Below, piece after piece: positions 3,740 to 5,906 of a DNA stretch of 5,906 nt (within the stretch, counting starts at the first letter, position 1; the number at the start of each line of letters is the position of its first letter). This DNA comes from Xanthobacteraceae bacterium (GTDB lineage: Bacteria; Pseudomonadota; Alphaproteobacteria; Rhizobiales; Xanthobacteraceae). Location: contig JASHSY010000111.1 of NCBI GenBank assembly GCA_030040825.1, forward strand, positions 1 to 5,906. Direction: 5' to 3'. Made by a program: the position numbers and the translations under genes. The notes under the pieces are model-generated. The model did not search any database, was not told the DNA's origin, and saw only the letters and a list, made by a program, of their open reading frames with translations.

Positions 3740-5906
3740 TCACTCCCCCGCTTCCAAATCCTCTGCGCGCGGCGTCGCATCGCGCGGCGCAGTCCGTGAG
3801 GTCGCGGCAGAACGGGCGGCCTCATCGGTTGTCGCTGTCGTTCGCGCCGCGCGCGCCCAAGGCCGGTCGTAATTCGCCGGCCGCGCTGCATCCAGCACGA
3901 AACCTTTGCCGTCGGCGCGCAGCATCAGCGCGCCGCGCTCGCGCCAAAGCTTCCGCCCAATCACCATGGCCGCGCAATCGGGCGGCGGATCATGCGTCGC
4001 CACCACTACCGCGGCGCGTCGGCAATCTTCTTCGAGCGCCTCCGGAGCCAGCGCATAGGACACGAGCCGGCCATCGGCGAGCTTGCCGATGCACCCGGAC
4101 GGATCGCAGGCAATGCCGTCGCCAAGCTTCGGATCGCGCTCGTTGCGGCCGTCGGCATCGGCGGCCAGCCACTCTTTAATGGCAAATGTGTCGCCTCCGT
4201 TGCGGTGGAATGCGAGCCGCCCGTCGGCCCCGCGCACTGCAAAAACGCGCCCGTCACTTGCGACCAGGATGTCGGGCCGCGGCGTGCGCGCCGCTAGAAC
4301 AATGGCCAGCGCCGCGAACAATACGCCGCTCCAGCGCAATGGCGTCTTGAGAAGGCCGATGAGTAATAGTCCCACAGTCGCCAGCAAAAGCGGCCCTGTG
4401 CCAAAGGAGGTGACGCGGCCGAACGCGCCTGGGAGCGACGCCACCCACAGCGCCACCGCATCCATCCATTCGATGCCGTACCCCATCTGCCGCCAGAATT
4501 CGGCGTCGAAGCCGAACGGAATGGCAAGTACGCCGAGAATGCCCATCGGCATCACCCAGGCGGAGACGATCGGCATGGCGAGCAGATTGGCAAGCACGCC
4601 ATAAGGCGCGACGCGGTGGAAGTGGTAAGCCGCATAGGGCGTTGTGGCGAGGCCGGCGACCAGTGAGGCCAGTACCAGTCCGATCACCTCGTTGACGCCC
4701 CATAATGCCGCACGCGCGTGCAGCGGCGAATCCGTGCCAGCACGCATCAGCGGCAGACCGTGCGAATACGCGGCGATCAGGGCCAACGTCGCGGCAAATG
4801 ACATCTGAAAGCTCGGATGCACCACGGCTTCCGGCGCGAACAGCAACACCACCAGCGCGGCGATGGTCACCGTGCGCAACGTCAGGATCGGCCGGTCGAG
4901 CATCACGCCGATCAGAACGATGGCAATCATGATGAAGGAACGCTGCGTCGCGACTTCGGCGCCGGAAAGGACGAGATAGAAGGCGGTGACCAGCAAGGCG
5001 GCGAAGGCGGACCATTTTTTCACCGGAGCGCGGTCGGCCAATCCGGGAATGAGAGCCAGCAGCGCGCGCAGCACGAAGAACACTACACCGGCCACCACCG
5101 CCATGTGATAGCCGGAGATCGACAAAACGTGGCCAATGCCTGACACGAACATCGCATCGTAGACATTCTGCGAGATCGCATCGCGCTTGCCGGTGATCAG
5201 TGCCGAGGCGATAGCGCCGACGTTGCCTGTCAGTACCGAACGGATGCGCAAGTCGATCACGTCGCGCAGATTTTGAATGGCGGCGTCGGCGCGCAGCCGC
5301 AGACCCGCCGCAACCGGTGGCGTGATAATCTTGATGGCGCCGTGCACGAAGCCGGAAGCGCCGAGCCGCTGAAAGAACAGATCGCGGGCGAAATCATAGC
5401 TGCCCGGCCGCAATGGTTGCAGCGGCGGCTGCAGCTGCGCCTTGACCTCGATGAAGGCGCCGGCCGGCGGCGCGGTGCCGCGCTTGACCGACAGCCGCAC
5501 GCGCTGCGGCTTATCGCTTAAGCGCGCGCCTTCGATGCGATCGACGCGCAGAATGAAGCGGTCGGTCTTCTGGCTTTCCTCGCGCAGCTCGACAAAGCCC
5601 GCGAGCGAGACGCTATAGGCCGGATAGCGCAGGATCGGGTGGTCGATCAGCGCGGTCTTCAGCGTCGCTGTCGCAAACCCGGCGGCGATGCCAAGAAAGC
5701 CGAGCGCGAGCACAAAGCCGATCGGGCGGCGGCGCAACAGCACCGCGGTGACGACCGCAACGATGGCCAAGCCAGACGCCGCCCAAACCGCCGGTTCATG
5801 CGCGGCGGTGAAATAAAGGACAATGCCGGTTCCAAAGGCGACCGCAAACCACGGCAGCAGCCGCCCGGCGCCGACTTCGGTCGCCGCCCATTCGCGGACC
5901 CGGGCG
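3740..5906 (-). CDS. comEC: ComEC/Rec2 family DNA uptake channel protein (5' end beyond the window)
   Basis: ComEC forms the inner membrane channel that brings single-stranded DNA into the cytoplasm in transformation. The frame runs open to the right edge, so the true start is outside; 721 residues are visible and numbered from the edge. The first residues (REWAATEVGAGRLLPW at 4-19) read like a normal ComEC N-terminus. Membrane segments are seen at about 16-33, 40-57 and 62-82, then a soluble DUF4131-like region (about 98-200). The Competence domain carries GHVLSISGYH (258-267), LSGAEVATQRSFIM (313-326) and HPSFQMSFAA (363-372), with many further helices to about 540. The C-terminal part (about 545-685) sits where other ComECs have a metallo-beta-lactamase domain, but no HxHxDH motif is present. 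A tail rich in Ala, Thr, Arg and Asp (686-721) looks disordered. It converges on lexA. Actual competence of the host is not shown. Confidence 0.93.
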   Translation of the reverse strand, partial: ARVREWAATEVGAGRLLPWFAVAFGTGIVLYFTAAHEPAVWAASGLAIVAVVTAVLLRRRPIGFVLALGFLGIAAGFATATLKTALIDHPILRYPAYSVSLAGFVELREESQKTDRFILRVDRIEGARLSDKPQRVRLSVKRGTAPPAGAFIEVKAQLQPPLQPLRPGSYDFARDLFFQRLGASGFVHGAIKIITPPVAAGLRLRADAAIQNLRDVIDLRIRSVLTGNVGAIASALITGKRDAISQNVYDAMFVSGIGHVLSISGYHMAVVAGVVFFVLRALLALIPGLADRAPVKKWSAFAALLVTAFYLVLSGAEVATQRSFIMIAIVLIGVMLDRPILTLRTVTIAALVVLLFAPEAVVHPSFQMSFAATLALIAAYSHGLPLMRAGTDSPLHARAALWGVNEVIGLVLASLVAGLATTPYAAYHFHRVAPYGVLANLLAMPIVSAWVMPMGILGVLAIPFGFDAEFWRQMGYGIEWMDAVALWVASLPGAFGRVTSFGTGPLLLATVGLLLIGLLKTPLRWSGVLFAALAIVLAARTPRPDILVASDGRVFAVRGADGRLAFHRNGGDTFAIKEWLAADADGRNERDPKLGDGIACDPSGCIGKLADGRLVSYALAPEALEEDCRRAAVVVATHDPPPDCAAMVIGRKLWRERGALMLRADGKGFVLDAARPANYDRPWARAARTTATTDEAARSAATSRTAPRDATPRAEDLEAGE

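Noticed and set aside
4254..5015. A 253-codon minus-strand frame within comEC
   Set aside because: It is a shifted frame of comEC, rich in Arg and without hydrophobic periodicity, while the comEC frame carries the Competence domain motifs.
1..5906. CRISPR array, tRNA or rRNA gene, transposase or phage genes
   Set aside because: I saw no regularly spaced repeats, no tRNA- or rRNA-like segments and no mobile element proteins; the content is housekeeping genes apart from the palindromic repeat.

Overview
The window looks like chromosomal DNA from an alphaproteobacterium of the Hyphomicrobiales (Rhizobiales), most like the Bradyrhizobium / Rhodopseudomonas / Xanthobacteraceae group. The evidence is high GC, GTG starts, a LexA of the alphaproteobacterial type with a matching GAAC-N7-GAAC operator, an Omp25/31-type beta-barrel protein, and a neighbourhood order (trpC-moaC-moeA ... 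lexA-comEC) that I recall as usual in this group. The species cannot be fixed from the sequence alone.

Layout, left to right. The last codons of a probable trpC (+, ends at 58) overlap by 4 bases the GTG start of moaC (+, 55-552). moaC is followed 3 bases later by moeA (+, 556-1767). These three form the tail of one operon that joins tryptophan synthesis to molybdenum cofactor synthesis. A GC-rich hairpin (1777-1796) lies between moeA and a convergent gene for an outer membrane beta-barrel protein (-, 1828-2523). Its T-rich tail is only on the minus strand. A 397-base gap (2524-2920) carries the divergent control regions: a likely promoter for the barrel gene, about 200 bases with no recognised content, and a LexA operator cluster upstream of lexA. 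lexA (+, 2921-3622) faces comEC (-, 3740 to the right edge). The 117-base gap between them is almost filled by one long imperfect inverted repeat (3631-3732) resembling the dispersed palindromes of Bradyrhizobium-like genomes.

How the genes work: MoaC makes cyclic pyranopterin monophosphate and MoeA later inserts molybdate, so they serve early and late steps of one cofactor pathway. LexA is the SOS repressor and probably represses its own gene. ComEC is the inner membrane DNA uptake channel family; here the reading frame stays open to the window edge, so the gene is cut by the edge and a start at 5770 would be false. Its C-terminal metallo-beta-lactamase-like region lacks the metal-binding histidine motif.

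I see mostly ordinary housekeeping content and no convincing new system. The points most worth checking are the two oppositely oriented LexA boxes arranged as a dyad at 2849-2889, the barrel gene sitting between moeA and lexA, and the palindromic element between the two convergent genes.
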